This document shows, in pieces, positions 21,847 through 34,239 of a DNA stretch of 64,000 nt. How positions within the stretch are numbered: the stretch's first letter is position 1; each line of letters starts with the position of its first letter. The DNA comes from Haberlea rhodopensis (Eukaryota; Streptophyta; Magnoliopsida; Lamiales; Gesneriaceae): NCBI GenBank assembly GCA_907163345.1, contig CAJQUN010000404.1:186001-250000 (forward strand). Direction: 5' to 3'. Below the pieces are notes generated by a model. The model saw nothing but the letters and a program-made list of their open reading frames with translations, searched no databases and was not told the DNA's origin. The position numbers and the translations under genes are program-made.

Positions 21847-24797
21847 TTATAAGATTTCGTCCTCGAAATCACATGCACTTACCCCAAAAGAAACTAAACA
21901 TAAACTCATACCAGAGAATAGTTCCGGGTAGTGCTGCACCATATGCCGCTCCGTCTCCCACGTAGCCTCCTCGACACCCCTGCGATCCCACTGAACCTTG
22001 ATCATAGGTATCACTTTGTTCCGAAGTCTACGGTCTGCTCGATCCAGAATCCTGACAGGCCGTTCCACATAAGATATATCGGACTCTAACTGAACTTCGG
22101 AAGGCTGTAACACATGCGACGGATCCGGCTCATACTTCCGCAGCATCGATACATGAAACACATCATGTATCCCAGATAAAGAAGGCGGCAAAGCCAGTCG
22201 GTAAGCTAAGGTGCCGATGCACTGCAAAATCTCGTACGGTCCAACATACCTCGGAGACAGTTTCCCGCGCATGCCAAATCGTACAACGCCTCTGAAAGGC
22301 GAGATCTTCAAAAAGACCTTATCTCCCAACTGAAATTCCAACGGTCTCCGCCGTTTATTCGCATAAGCTGCCTGTCTGTCCTGGGCCGCTTTCATTTTCT
22401 GCCTTATTGTCTTTATCTTCTCTTCCATCTCCCGAATCAATTCCGGTCCTCCGACCGATTTGCGGTCCAAATCATCCCAACTCAAGGGTGATCTACACCG
22501 TCTGCCATAAAGAGCTTCAAACGGAGCCATCTGAATACTCGCCTGGTAGCTATTGTTATACGAAAACTCTACCAAAGGCACTGAATCCTGCCAAGAGGCA
22601 TCGAACTCCAAAACACAAGCTCTCAGCATGTCCTCGAGCGTCTGAATAGTGCGCTCGGTCTGGCCATCCGTCTGAGGATGATAAGCAGTGCTCAATCTGA
22701 CTTCAGTTCCCAAAGCTGACTGAAGGCCTTCCCAGAAATGAGATGTGAATCGCGGATCTCGATCTGACACTATGGAAACGGGGATCCCATGCAATCTCAC
22801 CACATCTCTAATATACAACTGCGCCATCCTCAAAAAGGTGAACGTCATGCTATAGGGGATAAAATGAGCTACCTTGGTCAATCTGTCCACAATCACCCAA
22901 ATAGCATCGAAGCCTGAAGCACTCCTCGGCAAATGAGTCACGAAGTCCATGGAAATGTGCTCCCACTTCCACTTCGGTATCTCCAAGCTTCTCAACTCGC
23001 CGCCAGGTCTCTGTCTCTCTGCCTTAACCTGCTGGCAGATCAAACACCTCTTTACAAAAGCGACGACATCAGACTTCATCCGTTTCCACCAAAACTGGCC
23101 ACGCAAATCTCTGTACATCTTCTTCCCGCCTGGGTGGATGCTAAGTCTGCTACTGTGAGCTCGCTCCAAGATCCCTTTACGCAACTCCGGCGTACTCGGA
23201 ACCACCCAACGGTTCCCCAATCTCAAGGATCCGTCATCTGCCACCCTGAACTTCGTTGGCTGACCAAGATGTACTAAAGATAACCACCTCTGAACCTCAT
23301 CATCTGACCTCTGAGCTCTCCTGATGTTTTCATAGATGTCTGGCTCAGCTAACAGAGTCGATACATACACAGGCGATGCATCAATGTCAAAGTCATAGCC
23401 CAAATGACAATAGGTGGTCATCATCGCCGACAAATGAATGACGTCCTCAGCAGAACTCCTCACTTTCCGGCTCAAAGCGTCTGCTGTCAAATTGGCCTTC
23501 CCCGGATGGTACTCTATCTCGCAATCATAGTCCTTGAGTAGGTCCATCCACCTCCTCTGCCTCATGTTCAGCTCTGCCTGAGTGAATAAAAACTGGAGGC
23601 TCTTGTGATCCGTGTATATGGTGAACGAAGTCCCATATAAGTAATGTCTCCAGATCTTCAGGGCGAAGATGATAGCCGCCAATTCCAAGTCGTGAACTGG
23701 ATATCTGGTCTCATGCGGCTTCAACTGCCTCGATGCATAAGCTACCACATGCTTATCTTGCATCAGAACACACCCAAGGCCCTGAAGCGATGCGTCAGTA
23801 TACAGAACAAATCTGGAGTTCTCCGTAGGGATCACTAACACTGGCGCCGTCGTCAAGCGGTGCTTCAACTCCTGGAAGCTCTCCTCACAAGCTTCTGACC
23901 AAAAGAAAGGCACTCCCTTCTGGGTCAACTGAGTCAGCGGCTTGGCAATCTTCGAAAAGCCCTCGACAAAGCGCCGATAATACCCGGCTAAACCAAGAAA
24001 ACTCCGAATCTCTGGCACAGAAGCGGGGGCAGCCCACTCCATCACAGCCTCAATCTTCTTGGGATCTACAGATATCCCGCTGCTCGATATGACATGCCCC
24101 AGAAACACTACACTGCTCAGCCAAAATTCACACTTACTGAGCTTAGCATATAACTGATGTTCTCTGAGAATCTGAAGCACTGTCCCCAAGTGTTTCACAT
24201 GCTCCTCCTCGCTCCGGGAGTAGATAAGAATATCGTCAATAAACACAATGACGAACTGATCAAGATACTGCTGAAACACTCTGTTCATCAGACTCATAAA
24301 GACTGCTGGAGCATTCGTCACGCCGAACGGCATCACTAAGAACTCATAATGTCCATATCGGGTCCGGAACGCTGTCTTCTGCACATCTTCCTCTCTGACC
24401 CGAATCTGATGATACCCGGATCTCAAATCAATCTTGCTATACACCCTGGTACCTTGGAACTGATCAAACAGATCGTCGATCCTTGGAAGAGGATACTTGT
24501 TCTTCACTGTAGCCTTATTCAGTTGTCGGTAATCGATACACAACCGCATCGAACCGTCCTTCTTTTCACAAAGAGAACTGGTGCGCCCCATGGCGACACG
24601 CTCGGGCGTATATACCCCTTATCCAGGAGATCCTGCAACTGTTCTTTCAACTCTCTCAGCTCAGCCGGTGCCATCCTATAAGGTGCACGAGAGATAGCGG
24701 ATGTCCCTGGCAATAGCTCGATCCCAAACTCAACTTCCCTAGCCGGTGGGAATCCTGGGATCTCTTCTGGAAATACATCAGCAAACTCTGCTACCAC
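21847..24797 (-). pseudogene. G2 pol: reverse transcriptase, RNase H, integrase, chromodomain-like tail
   Basis: A 914-residue open frame (24591 to 21847) preceded by an overlapping 92-residue frame (24797 to 24519). Compared with G3, a single base is missing in the TTCTT run near 24560, which breaks the RT N-terminus. The order is RT (DYRQLNKATVKNKYPLPRID; catalytic FIDDILIYS), RNase H (FVLYTDASLQGLGCVLMQ), integrase HHCC (H-x-H ... CLIC), core DDE (WEHISMDFVTHLP; VSIVSDRDPRFTS; TAYHPQTDGQTERT), then GDKVFLKISPFRG and the EEATWE tail. It makes and inserts cDNA in a chromovirus-type element. Most domains are intact, but the protein is not expressible as one piece from this copy. Confidence 0.94.
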
Positions 24798-24800
24798 TGG

Positions 24801-26912
24801 TGTAAGGACCCTAATCCTTAAGTGCGGAATAAAGGCATAATAGCGCTAAATAAATGATCAGAGTAGAGTAAACAAGTTGAGTCTATGAGCTTAAGCATTT
24901 ACATGCCAAAATAAAGGACTACCAAATGGATTAATTACATTCCAACAAATGAATGTATCCACTATAGTTTTACGCTACTCCTAGAGTAGGCACTATACAA
25001 AAGAATCCTGTCCTTTCATCTACCAAAGATGCTCGTGAAGCTCACTGTCTCAACCCGTTCAAGCCCATCTATCATGCCAAAAAGGTACCTACAAGGACAA
25101 CCCCCAAACATGAGCAATAATAATCATTCATATTCAACACAATATGAAGATAAAGCGTAAATGCATAATCAATATGAAACACTTCCTGTTTTCCATGCAT
25201 TTCAAACGCTTCCCGTTTGGTTGTCCCTGTACCATAACTCATGAGTATAATCAACAGATTATTTTTAATGGCCAAAACATGTCATGACATCATATACCAT
25301 CTCAACTGTACCACATATTGGTCACCATTCCCTAGTCTGTCCATCACAGTGTATTTTAATGCCCCTCGCTTATATTCATATGGGCGGCATAGGATAACCT
25401 CGCTACAATGGACATGCGGCGCTCCCAGCCCTCGCTTCACAGAGAGCGGCAAATACCCTTTCCTCGCCCCATATGACAACCACGCTCAAATGTGACATGC
25501 GGCGCTCCCACCCCTCGCTTCACATTTAGCGGAACCAATACAAAAAGCGGCAAGCATTAAATCATCAAAGGATGACCACGACTCATGGGATGTGCATCCA
25601 ATAATCATAATATGCATCTAACATCAATATGCATAAATTACCATGTATATGCATCCACAATGCAATACCTCATATGGCATAAATCAACATGTATATGCAT
25701 CCACAATGCAATACCACATATATACCCGCATCCACAATGCATAATCAATGAGTATATAAAATACATGTTACCGTTGGGTGCCCGTACGTCCACTACGTAC
25801 CTTTCCAAAAGTGGAATTGGTCCGGCTTCAATTCCTCGGTTGTGTTGCTACCTGGGATGGTTCTACACAATCACACAACCCCATATTAGAAGCCAAATAA
25901 TAGCCAAATACCAAAAATTTGACAAAATAAACCATTTTCCAAAATTCCACAGCCGGCGATCGATCGCTTCACCCAGGCGATCGATCGCCTCAAAATTATC
26001 ACTGTGGCGACCGGTCGCCCCAAACATGGCGATCGATCGCCATCACTTTGAAAATCCTACTGCCTCTTGGCGATCGGTCGCCCCATTTTAGGCGATCGAT
26101 CGCCTAACACGCAAAAATGTTACTGCCCCTCGGCGATCGGTCGCCTCTTTTCAGGCGATCGATCGCCTCGCGCAGACATACGATTTTTCACCATTTTTGT
26201 TCCCAAAATTTCTTCCAATCCATCCCAAAACTCAAACCAACCAACCTACAACATAAATACCAACATAAACCACCAAAATACACTTCAAAACAAGTATAAA
26301 TCTAGCCCTTAACCAAAACCAAAACAACCCACACAAACCCATTTCAAAATCATTAAAAATCAACCCAAACTCAAACAAAACCTTACAAAATTAAAGCATG
26401 AGGTACCCATACCTCTTGGGGATCTCAAATCACCCAATATGCTCCACAAATCAAGATTTTGCAAGGACTTCTCTCCACCCAAAGGCTTGAGCTCGAAAAT
26501 TGAAGGGGGTAGGGTTTGTGGGTTTTGATTTGGTAAAGTGATAGTGATTTGGTAAAGTGGGGTTGGGGATAAAAGGGTTGGGTTTTAATTAAAAGCATAC
26601 CAACAATTCCATGGTGTATAAAACACCCCAACATGATATTTTTCAAAGCATTTACTCAAAATGCACCAAATATCAATTAAACACATGATTTCCAATTAAT
26701 TGCTAACCAATGCAAATAAATCATGCTTCCAATAATATTTACCCAACATGCACCACATGCACCCTAAAATGCAACCTCGGGTCATCCTATCCACATGACC
26801 ATGCATTTCCACATAAGGTAAATAAATCCCAAAACATAATCAATTACCACATAATTAATCATGTAAACACAATTAGAGCCAAATAGCAATTAACCATTTC
26901 GGGGATGTCACA
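24801..26912 (-). repeat. 3' LTR of G3
   Basis: 2112 bp, TGTAAGGACC to GATGTCACA, nearly identical to 31702-33817. It has eight palindromes at 25956-26166 and GTACGT-CCACT-ACGTAC at 25784-25800. Confidence 0.94.
25956..26166. repeat. Eight-copy palindrome array in the G3 3' LTR
   Basis: Starts are at 25956, 25977, 26007, 26029, 26070, 26092, 26133 and 26155; gaps are 21, 30, 22, 41, 22, 41 and 22 bp. In three of the four pairs one member has the GATCGGTC or GACCGGTC variant and the other has GATCGATC. Confidence 0.95.
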
Positions 26913-26924
26913 ATACTCCCCTAC

Positions 26925-28377
26925 TTATAAGATTTCGTCCCCGAAATCACACGCACTTACCCCAACAGAAACTAAACATAAACTCATACCAGAGAATAGT
27001 TCCGGGTAGTGCTGCACCATATGCTGCTCCGTCTCCCACGTAGCCTCCTCGACACCCCTGCGATCCCACTGAACCTTGATCATCGGTATCACTTTGTTCC
27101 GAAGTCTACGGTCTGCTCTGTCCAGAATTCTAACAGGCCGTTCCACATAAGATATATCTGACTCTAACTGAACTTCGGAAGGCTGTAACACGTGAGACGG
27201 ATCCGGCTCATACTTTCGCAGCATCGATACATGAAACACATCATGTATACCAGATAAAGAAGGCGGCAAAGCCAGTCGGTAAGCCAATGTGCCAATGCGC
27301 TGCAAAATCTCGTACGGTCCCACAAACCTCGGAGACAGTTTCCCGCGCATCCCAAACCGCACAACGCCTCTGAAAGGCGAGATCTTCAAAAAGACCTTAT
27401 CTCCCAACTGAAACTCTAACGGTCTCCGCCGTTTATTCGCATAAGCTGCCTGTCTGTCTTGGGCCGCTTTCATTTTCTGCCTTATAATCTTTATCTTCTC
27501 TTCCATTTCCCGGATCAACTCAGGCCCTCCGACTGATCTACTGTCCAAATCATCCCAACACAAGGGTGATCTACATCGTCTGCCATAAAGAGCTTCAAAC
27601 GGAGCCATCTGAATACTCGCCTGGTAGCTATTGTTATAAGAAAACTCCACCAGAGGCACTGAATTCTGCCAAGAAGTATCGAACTCCAATACGCAAGCCC
27701 TCAACATGTCCTCGAGCGTCTGAATAGTGCGCTCGGTCTGGCCATCCGTCTGAGGATGATAAGCAGTACTCAATCTGACCTCAGTTCCCAAGGCTGACTG
27801 AAGGCCTTCCCAAAAATGAGATGTGAACCGTGGATCTCGATCTGACACAATGGAAACGGGGATCCCATGCAATCTCACCACATCTCTAATATATAACTGC
27901 GCCATCCTCAAAAATGTAAATGTCATGCTATAGGGAATAAAGTGGGCTACCTTAGTCAATCTGTCCACAATCACCCAAATAGCATCGAAGCCTGAAGCAC
28001 TCCTCGGCAAATGAGTCACGAAGTCCATGGAAATGTGCTCCCACTTCCACTTCGGTATCTCCAAGCTCCTCAATTCGCCGCCAGGTCTCTGTCTCTCTGC
28101 CTTAACCTGCTGGCAGATCAGACACCTCTTCACAAAAGCGACGACATCAGACTTCATTCGCTTCCACCAAAACTGACCACGCAGATCTCTGTACATCTTC
28201 TTCCCGCCTGGGTGGATGCTAAGTCTGCTACTGTGAGCTCGCTCCAAGATTCCCTTACGTAACTCTGGCGTACTCGGAACCTACCCAGCGGTTACCCAAT
28301 CTCAAAGATCCGTCGTCGGCCACTCTGAACTTCGTCGGCTGGACCAAGATGCACTATAGACAACCATCTCTGAACCT
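26925..28377 (-). pseudogene. G3 pol: integrase and chromodomain-like tail
   Basis: The open frame of 440 residues (28247 to 26925) starts just before the integrase zinc-binding region (HPGGKKMYRDLRGQFWW, CLICQQVKAERQ). It then holds the DDE core and the C-terminal GDKVF and EEATWE segments. The connection to RNase H (28248-28377) has at least three one-base insertions compared with G2 (near 28281, 28341 and 28407), so this segment is cut off from the RT. Confidence 0.92.
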
Positions 28378-29117
28378 CAGCATCTGATCTCTGAGCTCTC
28401 CTGATACTTCTCATAAATATCTGGCTCAGCTAATAAGGTAGAGACATACACCGGTGATGCATCTATATCAAAATCATAGCCGAGATGGCAATAGGAGGTC
28501 ATCATAGCCGACAAATGGATGACGTCCTCAGCAGAACTCCTCACTTTCCGGCTCAAGGCGTCTGCTGTCAAATTGGCCTTCCCGGGATGGTACTCTATCT
28601 CGCAGTCATAGTCCTTGAGTAGGTCCATCCATCTCCTCTGTCTCATGTTCAACTCCGCCTGAGTGAATAGAAACTTGAGGCTTTTGTGATCCGTGTAGAT
28701 GGTAAACGAAGTACCATACAAATAATGCCTCCAGATCTTCAGGGCGAAGATGATAGCCGCCAATTCCAAGTCATGAACTGGATATCTGGTCTCATGCGGC
28801 TTCAACTGCCTCGATGCATAAGCTACCACATGCTTATCTTGCATCAGAACACATCCAAGGCCCTGCAGTGATGCGTCAGTATACAGAACGAATCTGGAGT
28901 TCTCCGTCGGGATCACTAACACTGGCGCCGTCGTCAACCGGTGCTTCAACTCCTGGAAGCTCTCCTCACAAGCTTCTGACCAAAAGAAAGGCATTCCTTT
29001 CTGAGTCAACTGAGTCAGCGGCTTGGCAATCTTCGAAAAGCCTTCAACAAAGCGCCGATAATACCCGGCCAAACCAAGAAAACTCCGGATCTCAGCACAG
29101 AAGTGGGGGCAGCCCAC
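28377..29117 (-). pseudogene. G3 pol: RT thumb/connection and RNase H
   Basis: 246 residues containing EIRSFLGLAGYYRRFVEGFSKI-type connection sequence, RNase H with TDASLQGLGCV, the YTDHKSL segment and HPGKANLTADALSRK. It is out of frame with the preceding RT because one base is missing near 29093 compared with G2 at 24010. It overlaps the upstream frame at 29015-29117. Confidence 0.9.
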
Positions 29118-31492
29118 TCCATCACAGCCTCAATCTTCTTCGGGTCCACTGATATCCCGCTGCTCGAAATGACATGCCCCAGAAACACTACACTGCTCAG
29201 CCAAAACTCGCATTTACTGAGCTTAGCATACAACTGATGCTCTCTAAGAATCTGAAGCACTGTCCTCAAGTGTTTCACATGATCTTCCTCACTCCGGGAG
29301 TAGATAAGAATGTCGTCAATAAACACGATGACGAACTGATCAAGATACTGCTGAAACACTCTGTTCATCAGACTCATGAAGACGGCCGGGGCGTTCGTCA
29401 CACCGAACGGCATCACTAAGAACTCATAATGCCCGTATCGAGTCCGGAACGCTGTCTTCTGCACATCTTCCTCTCTGACCCGAATCTGATGATACCCGGA
29501 TCTCAAGTCAATCTTGCTATACACCCTGGTACCTTGCAACTGATCAAACAAGTCGTCTATCCTTGGGAGAGGATACTTGTTCTTCACTGTAGCCTTATTC
29601 AGTTGCCGGTAATCGATGCACAGCCGCATCGAACCGTCCTTCTTCTTCACAAAGAGAACTGGTGCGCCCCATGGCGACACGCTCGGGCGTATATACCCCT
29701 TGTCCAAGAGATCCTGCAACTGCTCTTTCAACTCCCTCAACTCTGCCGGTGCCATCCTATAAGGTGCACGAGAGATAGCGGATGTCCCTGGCAGCAACTC
29801 GATCCCAAATTCAACTTCCCTGGCCGGTGGAAATCCTGGGATCTCTTCTGGAAATACATCAGCAAATTCTGCCACAACTGGTACATCCTCAACTCTCAGT
29901 TCTTTACTCTTCCCAGACGTGTCCACGGCATAAATAAGATAGCCCGTGTGCCCACGTTCCAACAGCTGAGACATCTTGATCGCTGAAATCAACGGAATCT
30001 TCGCACGAGACCCGTTGCCAAAGAAAGTCCACTGACTGCCCAACTCAGGTCTGAACTTCACTGTTCTCTGCCGGCAATCTACCACTGCCTGATATCTGTT
30101 CAGAACATCAATTCCCAAGATGCAGTCAAAGTCTGACATACCCAGCACAATCAAGTCTGATCTCAACTCGTTGCCCTCAAAATAAATGAGGCAGTCTGCC
30201 ATAAACTGATCAGTAACAACATTTCTTCCGGTGGGTGTCGAGACAAGGAGAGGCGTGGGCAAAGAAGACGTGCGCATATGGTGTCTTTCCACGAATCCCA
30301 CTGACACAAAGGAATGGGAGGCACCTGTATCTATCAAAACAAAAGCAGGGTACGTAAATAAATGACACGTACCGGCAATCACCTCCTCTGGAGCTGCCTG
30401 AGCCTGCTCCCTGGTCAGTGCATATACTTGCCCCTGGGGTGGTCCTGCTGTCTGACCTCCCGACGGACGAGGCCCAAACTGCTGCCTCTGCTGCACTGTC
30501 CTATCCTCAAACCTTGGCCTGCTGCCCTGATACTCTGACTGGCCTCCCCTGGTGGGACAATACCGAGCAATGTGGCCCATCTTGCCACAGACATAACATG
30601 CAGGACACTTGTTTGAAGAATGTGGTCCTCCACAATTATTGCACCTAGGCTCTCCCGGCCTATCCCCTTGCGAAGATCCTCGACTAGCGGACCAATTTCC
30701 TTTCTTGCCATCCTGTTTCTGACCAAAATATTTCTTTCCACCATACCGTGAAGATGAAGAGGCACCACGGGGTTTAAATGGCTCACCCCGAGGCCTCAAA
30801 CTGTCACTAGTCTGCCTCTGTTGCGGTACCGATGGTGGCATGGCATAAGCTCCCACTCCTAGCTCAGCAAGCTCCGCTCTTGTGAGAGCATCATCAAAAG
30901 AAGTTGGGTTATTGATGATAACCCGGTCATAGAGCTCCGGTCGCAGTCCTTTCATGAAATTTCTCATCTTGGCACGTCCATCAGAGGCAATATGGGGGAC
31001 ATACCTAAGTAGTGATGAGTACTGTGTGGCATAGTCTGCCACTGTCATGTTCCCCTGCCTCAGGCTTGCAAATTCATCCTCTTTTGTCTGTCTTGCTGCC
31101 GCGGAGAAGTATCGGTTCAAGAACCTGGTCCTGAAGAGCGTCCAGTCAATCACAGCACCCAGTGCTCTCATCTCCATCACTGTGCTCCTCCACCACATCA
31201 ATGGTTTCTTAGCCAACTGGAACTCCGCCAGCCTCAGCCAAGCAGTAATAGCACACGGAGCCGATACAAAGATCTGTTCAAGTCTCTCCAGCCACTCTTC
31301 AGCTTCTTCTCCGGACTCTGTCCCCTCAAACCGGGGCGGATGATAAGACAGAAACTGCGTCAAGCTAATCTCACCCGGTAGCAATAACTGGACCACTGGT
31401 TCCATTCCTACAGCCGGTGGAGGTAGAGGATTAGCCTGTCCAATACTCGCATTTACACTCCCAACATCTCCGACTTCCTCATTAGCAGCCAT
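29015..31492 (-). CDS. G3 gag, protease and reverse transcriptase
   Basis: A long open frame. The likely start is the ATG at 31492 (MAANEEVGDVG); the reading is open 4 codons further upstream but without an ATG. In order: a retrotransposon gag domain (PPRFEGTESGEEAEEWLERL; LRQGNMTVADYATQY), a serine/arginine-rich linker, two cysteine motifs of which CYVCGKMGHIARYC is a CCHC knuckle, the protease site LIDTGASHSFVS, and the RT domain through FIDDILIYSRSEEDH. It loses frame at the RT connection (near 29093). gag would build particles, the protease would process, and the RT would copy. This is the best preserved gypsy coding segment of the window, yet the polyprotein is incomplete. Confidence 0.93.
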   Translation of the reverse strand: MAANEEVGDVGSVNASIGQANPLPPPAVGMEPVVQLLLPGEISLTQFLSYHPPRFEGTESGEEAEEWLERLEQIFVSAPCAITAWLRLAEFQLAKKPLMWWRSTVMEMRALGAVIDWTLFRTRFLNRYFSAAARQTKEDEFASLRQGNMTVADYATQYSSLLRYVPHIASDGRAKMRNFMKGLRPELYDRVIINNPTSFDDALTRAELAELGVGAYAMPPSVPQQRQTSDSLRPRGEPFKPRGASSSSRYGGKKYFGQKQDGKKGNWSASRGSSQGDRPGEPRCNNCGGPHSSNKCPACYVCGKMGHIARYCPTRGGQSEYQGSRPRFEDRTVQQRQQFGPRPSGGQTAGPPQGQVYALTREQAQAAPEEVIAGTCHLFTYPAFVLIDTGASHSFVSVGFVERHHMRTSSLPTPLLVSTPTGRNVVTDQFMADCLIYFEGNELRSDLIVLGMSDFDCILGIDVLNRYQAVVDCRQRTVKFRPELGSQWTFFGNGSRAKIPLISAIKMSQLLERGHTGYLIYAVDTSGKSKELRVEDVPVVAEFADVFPEEIPGFPPAREVEFGIELLPGTSAISRAPYRMAPAELRELKEQLQDLLDKGYIRPSVSPWGAPVLFVKKKDGSMRLCIDYRQLNKATVKNKYPLPRIDDLFDQLQGTRVYSKIDLRSGYHQIRVREEDVQKTAFRTRYGHYEFLVMPFGVTNAPAVFMSLMNRVFQQYLDQFVIVFIDDILIYSRSEEDHVKHLRTVLQILREHQLYAKLSKCEFWLSSVVFLGHVISSSGISVDPKKIEAVMEWAAPTSVLRSGVFLVWPGIIGALLKAFRRLPSR

Positions 31493-31685
31493 GCTGTAAC
31501 ACAAATGTTAACAACAATCCAAAGCAATATATAACATGTCGTTAGATAACAGGAGTAATATAAGCATGTTAGTATAACAGGATATACAGTAATATGCACC
31601 ACATGCATAAACATGCTTCAAATGTAAGCACCTAGCCAACCATGCTAAGGCTACCCTTCACTCGTTCCCGGGTTCTCTAACCACT

Positions 31686-31697
31686 GCTCTGATACCA
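31686..31697 (-). promoter_or_regulatory. Primer binding site of G3
   Basis: GCTCTGATACCA, the complement of TGGTATCAGAGC (initiator tRNA-Met), four bases from the 5' LTR edge at 31702. Confidence 0.9.
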
Positions 31698-31701
31698 CTA
31701 A

Positions 31702-33817
31702 TGTAAGGACCCTAATCCTTAAGTGCGGAATAAAGGCATAATAGCGCTAAATAAATGATCAGAGTAGAGTAAACAAGTTGAGTCTCTGAGCTTAAGCATT
31801 TACATGCCAAAATAAAGGACTACAAAAAGGATTAATTACATTCCAACAAATGAATGTGTCCACTATAGTTTTACGCTACTCCTAGAGTAGGCACTATACA
31901 AAAGAATCCTGTCCTTTCATCTACCAAAGATGCTCGTGAAGCTCACTGTCTCAACCCGTTCAAGCCCATCTATCATGCCAAAAAGGTACCTACAAGGACA
32001 ACCCCCAAACATGAGCAATAATAATCATTCATATTCAACACAATATGAAGGTAAAGCGTAAATGCATAATCAATATAAAACACTTCCTGTTTTCCCATGC
32101 ATTTCAAACGCTTCCCGTTTGGTTGTCCCTGTACCATAACTCATGAGTATAATCAACAGATTATTTTTAATGGCCAAAACATGTCATGACATCATATACC
32201 ATCTCAACTGTACCACATATTGGTCACCATTCCCTAGTCTGTCCATCACAGTGTATTTTAATGCCCCTCGCTTATATTCATATGGGCGGCATAGGATAAC
32301 CTCGCTACAATGGACATGCGGCGCTCCCACCCCTCGCTTCACAGAGAGCGGCAAATACCCTTTCCTCGCCCCATATGACAACCACGCTCAAATGTGACAT
32401 GCGGCGCTCCCACCCCTCGCTTCACATTTAGCGGAACCAATACAAAAAGCGGCAAGCATTAAAATCATCAAAGGATGACCACGACTCATGGGATGTGCAT
32501 CCAATAATCATAATATGCATCTAACATCAATATGCATATATTACCATGTATATGCATCCACAATGCAATACCTCATATGGCATAAATCAACATGTATATG
32601 CATCCACAATGCAATACCACATATATACTCGCATCCACAATGCATAAACAATGAGCATATAAAATACATGTTACCGTTGGGTGCCCGTACGTCCACTACG
32701 TACCTTTCCAAAAGTGGAATTGGTCCGGCTTCAATTCCTCGGTTGTGTTGCTACCTGGGATGGTTCTACACAATCACACAACCCCATATTAGAAGCCAAA
32801 TAATAGCCAAATACCAAAAATTTGACAAAATAAACCATTTTCCAAAATTCCACAGGCGGCGATCGATCGCTTCACCCAGGCGATCGATCGCCTCAAAATT
32901 ATCACTGTGGCGATCGGTCGCCCCAAACATGGCGATCGATCGCCATCCCTTTGAGAAACCTACTGCCTCTCGGCGATCGGTCGCCTCATAACAGGCGATC
33001 GATCGCCTAACCCAAAATTTTGGTACTGCCTCGCGGCGATCGATCGCCCCATTTCAGGCGGTCGATCGCCTCGCACAGACTCGCGATTTCCACCATTTTT
33101 GTTCCCAAAATTTCTTCCAATACATCCCAATACCCAAACCAACCAACCAACAACATAAATACCAACATAAACCACCAAAATACACTTCAAAACAAGTATA
33201 AATCTAGCCCTTAACCAAAACCACAACAACCCACACAAACCCATTTCAAAATCATTAAAAATCAACCCAAACTCAAACAAAACCTTACAAAATTAAAGCA
33301 TGAGGTACCCATACCTCTTGGGGATCTCAAATCACCCAATATGCTCCACAAATCAAGATTTTGCAAGGACTTCTCTCCACCCAAAGGCTTGAGCTCGAAA
33401 ATGGAAGGGGGTAGGGTTTGTGGGTTTTTGATTTGGTAAAGGTGAAAGTGATTTAAAAGAGTGGGGTTGGGGATAAAAAGGGTTGGGTTTAATTAAAAGC
33501 ATACCAACAATTCCATGGTGTATAAAACACCCCAACATGATATTTCTCAAAGCATTTTCTCAAAATGCACCAAATATCAAATAAACACATGATTTCCAAT
33601 TAATTGCTAACCAATGCAAATAAATCATGCTTCCAATAATATTTACCCAACATGCACCACATGCACCCTAAAATGCAACCCCGGGTCATCCCTATCCATA
33701 TGACCATGCATTTTCCATAAGGTAAATAAATCCCAAAACATAATCAATTACCACATAATTAATCATGTAAACATAATTTAAAGCCAAATAGCAATTAACC
33801 ATTTCGGGGATGTCACA
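31702..33817 (-). repeat. 5' LTR of G3
   Basis: 2116 bp, TGTAAGGACC to GATGTCACA. It has eight palindromes at 32859-33069 with exactly the same gaps as the 3' LTR, and GTACGT-CCACT-ACGTAC at 32687-32703. Confidence 0.94.
32859..33069. repeat. Eight-copy palindrome array in the G3 5' LTR
   Basis: Starts are at 32859, 32880, 32910, 32932, 32973, 32995, 33036 and 33058; gaps are 21, 30, 22, 41, 22, 41 and 22 bp. Individual copies differ from the 3' LTR at the central base pairs while the positions are unchanged. Confidence 0.95.
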
Positions 33818-33990
33818 TGAATAATCTTGGTTGGGGAATATGAATATTATGTGGATTGAATGCAAGAAATTTTCTGGATAGCATATGGTGTTGCACTTCC
33901 ATATGGTTTTCCCCATGCTAGTATGATTATATGCACTAATGGTATGGCTTAATACACTAATAACGGGTTAAGGGCACGGGGGTCCTTACA
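33818..33990 (+). repeat. 5' LTR remnant of E3
   Basis: The last 173 bp of the LTR. It starts TGAATAATCTTGG, which corresponds to 40338 in the 3' LTR, and ends GGGGGTCCTTACA. The earlier part is missing where G3 ends. It includes about 70 bases (33896-33965) that the 3' LTR of E3 lacks but that the LTR start at 63870 also has, so the 3' copy carries a small deletion. Confidence 0.85.
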
Positions 33991-34239
33991 TTAGTGGTAT
34001 CAGAGCAGTGGTTAGCTCTTTGGGGCTGTTGAGGGCCTAGGAAAATGATAATGGGAATGAGAAGCACATACTTATGCATGATGGTAGTTAGTGTTGCATG
34101 GCACAACTATATTGCTTATGTGCGTTTATGATATGTGTTCATAATTGGAATATGGTATTGCTAACCATGGTGGTTGCAGGATCTTATGAGACATGGACTA
34201 TGCATTACGGTTGCATAGATATACATCGGAGTGTTGATT

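Larger units (their letters stand above)
19780..24800 (-). mobile_element. Truncated Ty3/gypsy element G2
   Basis: The 3' LTR (19780-21834) and pol from the end of protease to the chromodomain-like tail are present. gag, protease, primer binding site and 5' LTR are missing. The break is exactly at the outer edge of the G3 LTR (24801). G2 sits in the LTR of remnant B. Confidence 0.9.
24801..33817 (-). mobile_element. Ty3/gypsy retrotransposon G3 with two LTRs
   Basis: Both LTRs, primer binding site, gag and pol are present over 9.0 kb. The bases just outside (ACTGG before 24801 and TGAAT after 33817) do not match, so there is no target duplication. The left neighbour is the interior of G2, and the right neighbour is the interior of the E3 LTR. 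The high similarity of the two LTRs suggests a young element whose flanks were later rearranged. Confidence 0.92.

Noticed and set aside
22407..23838. Plus-strand frames opposite gypsy pol (also 28011-31343)
   Set aside because: Shadows of the pol and gag genes on the minus strand.
25956..26166. Repeat and spacer layout recalling a CRISPR array
   Set aside because: Repeats are 12-14 bp palindromes, spacers are short and unequal, the setting is a plant LTR, and no cas gene exists.
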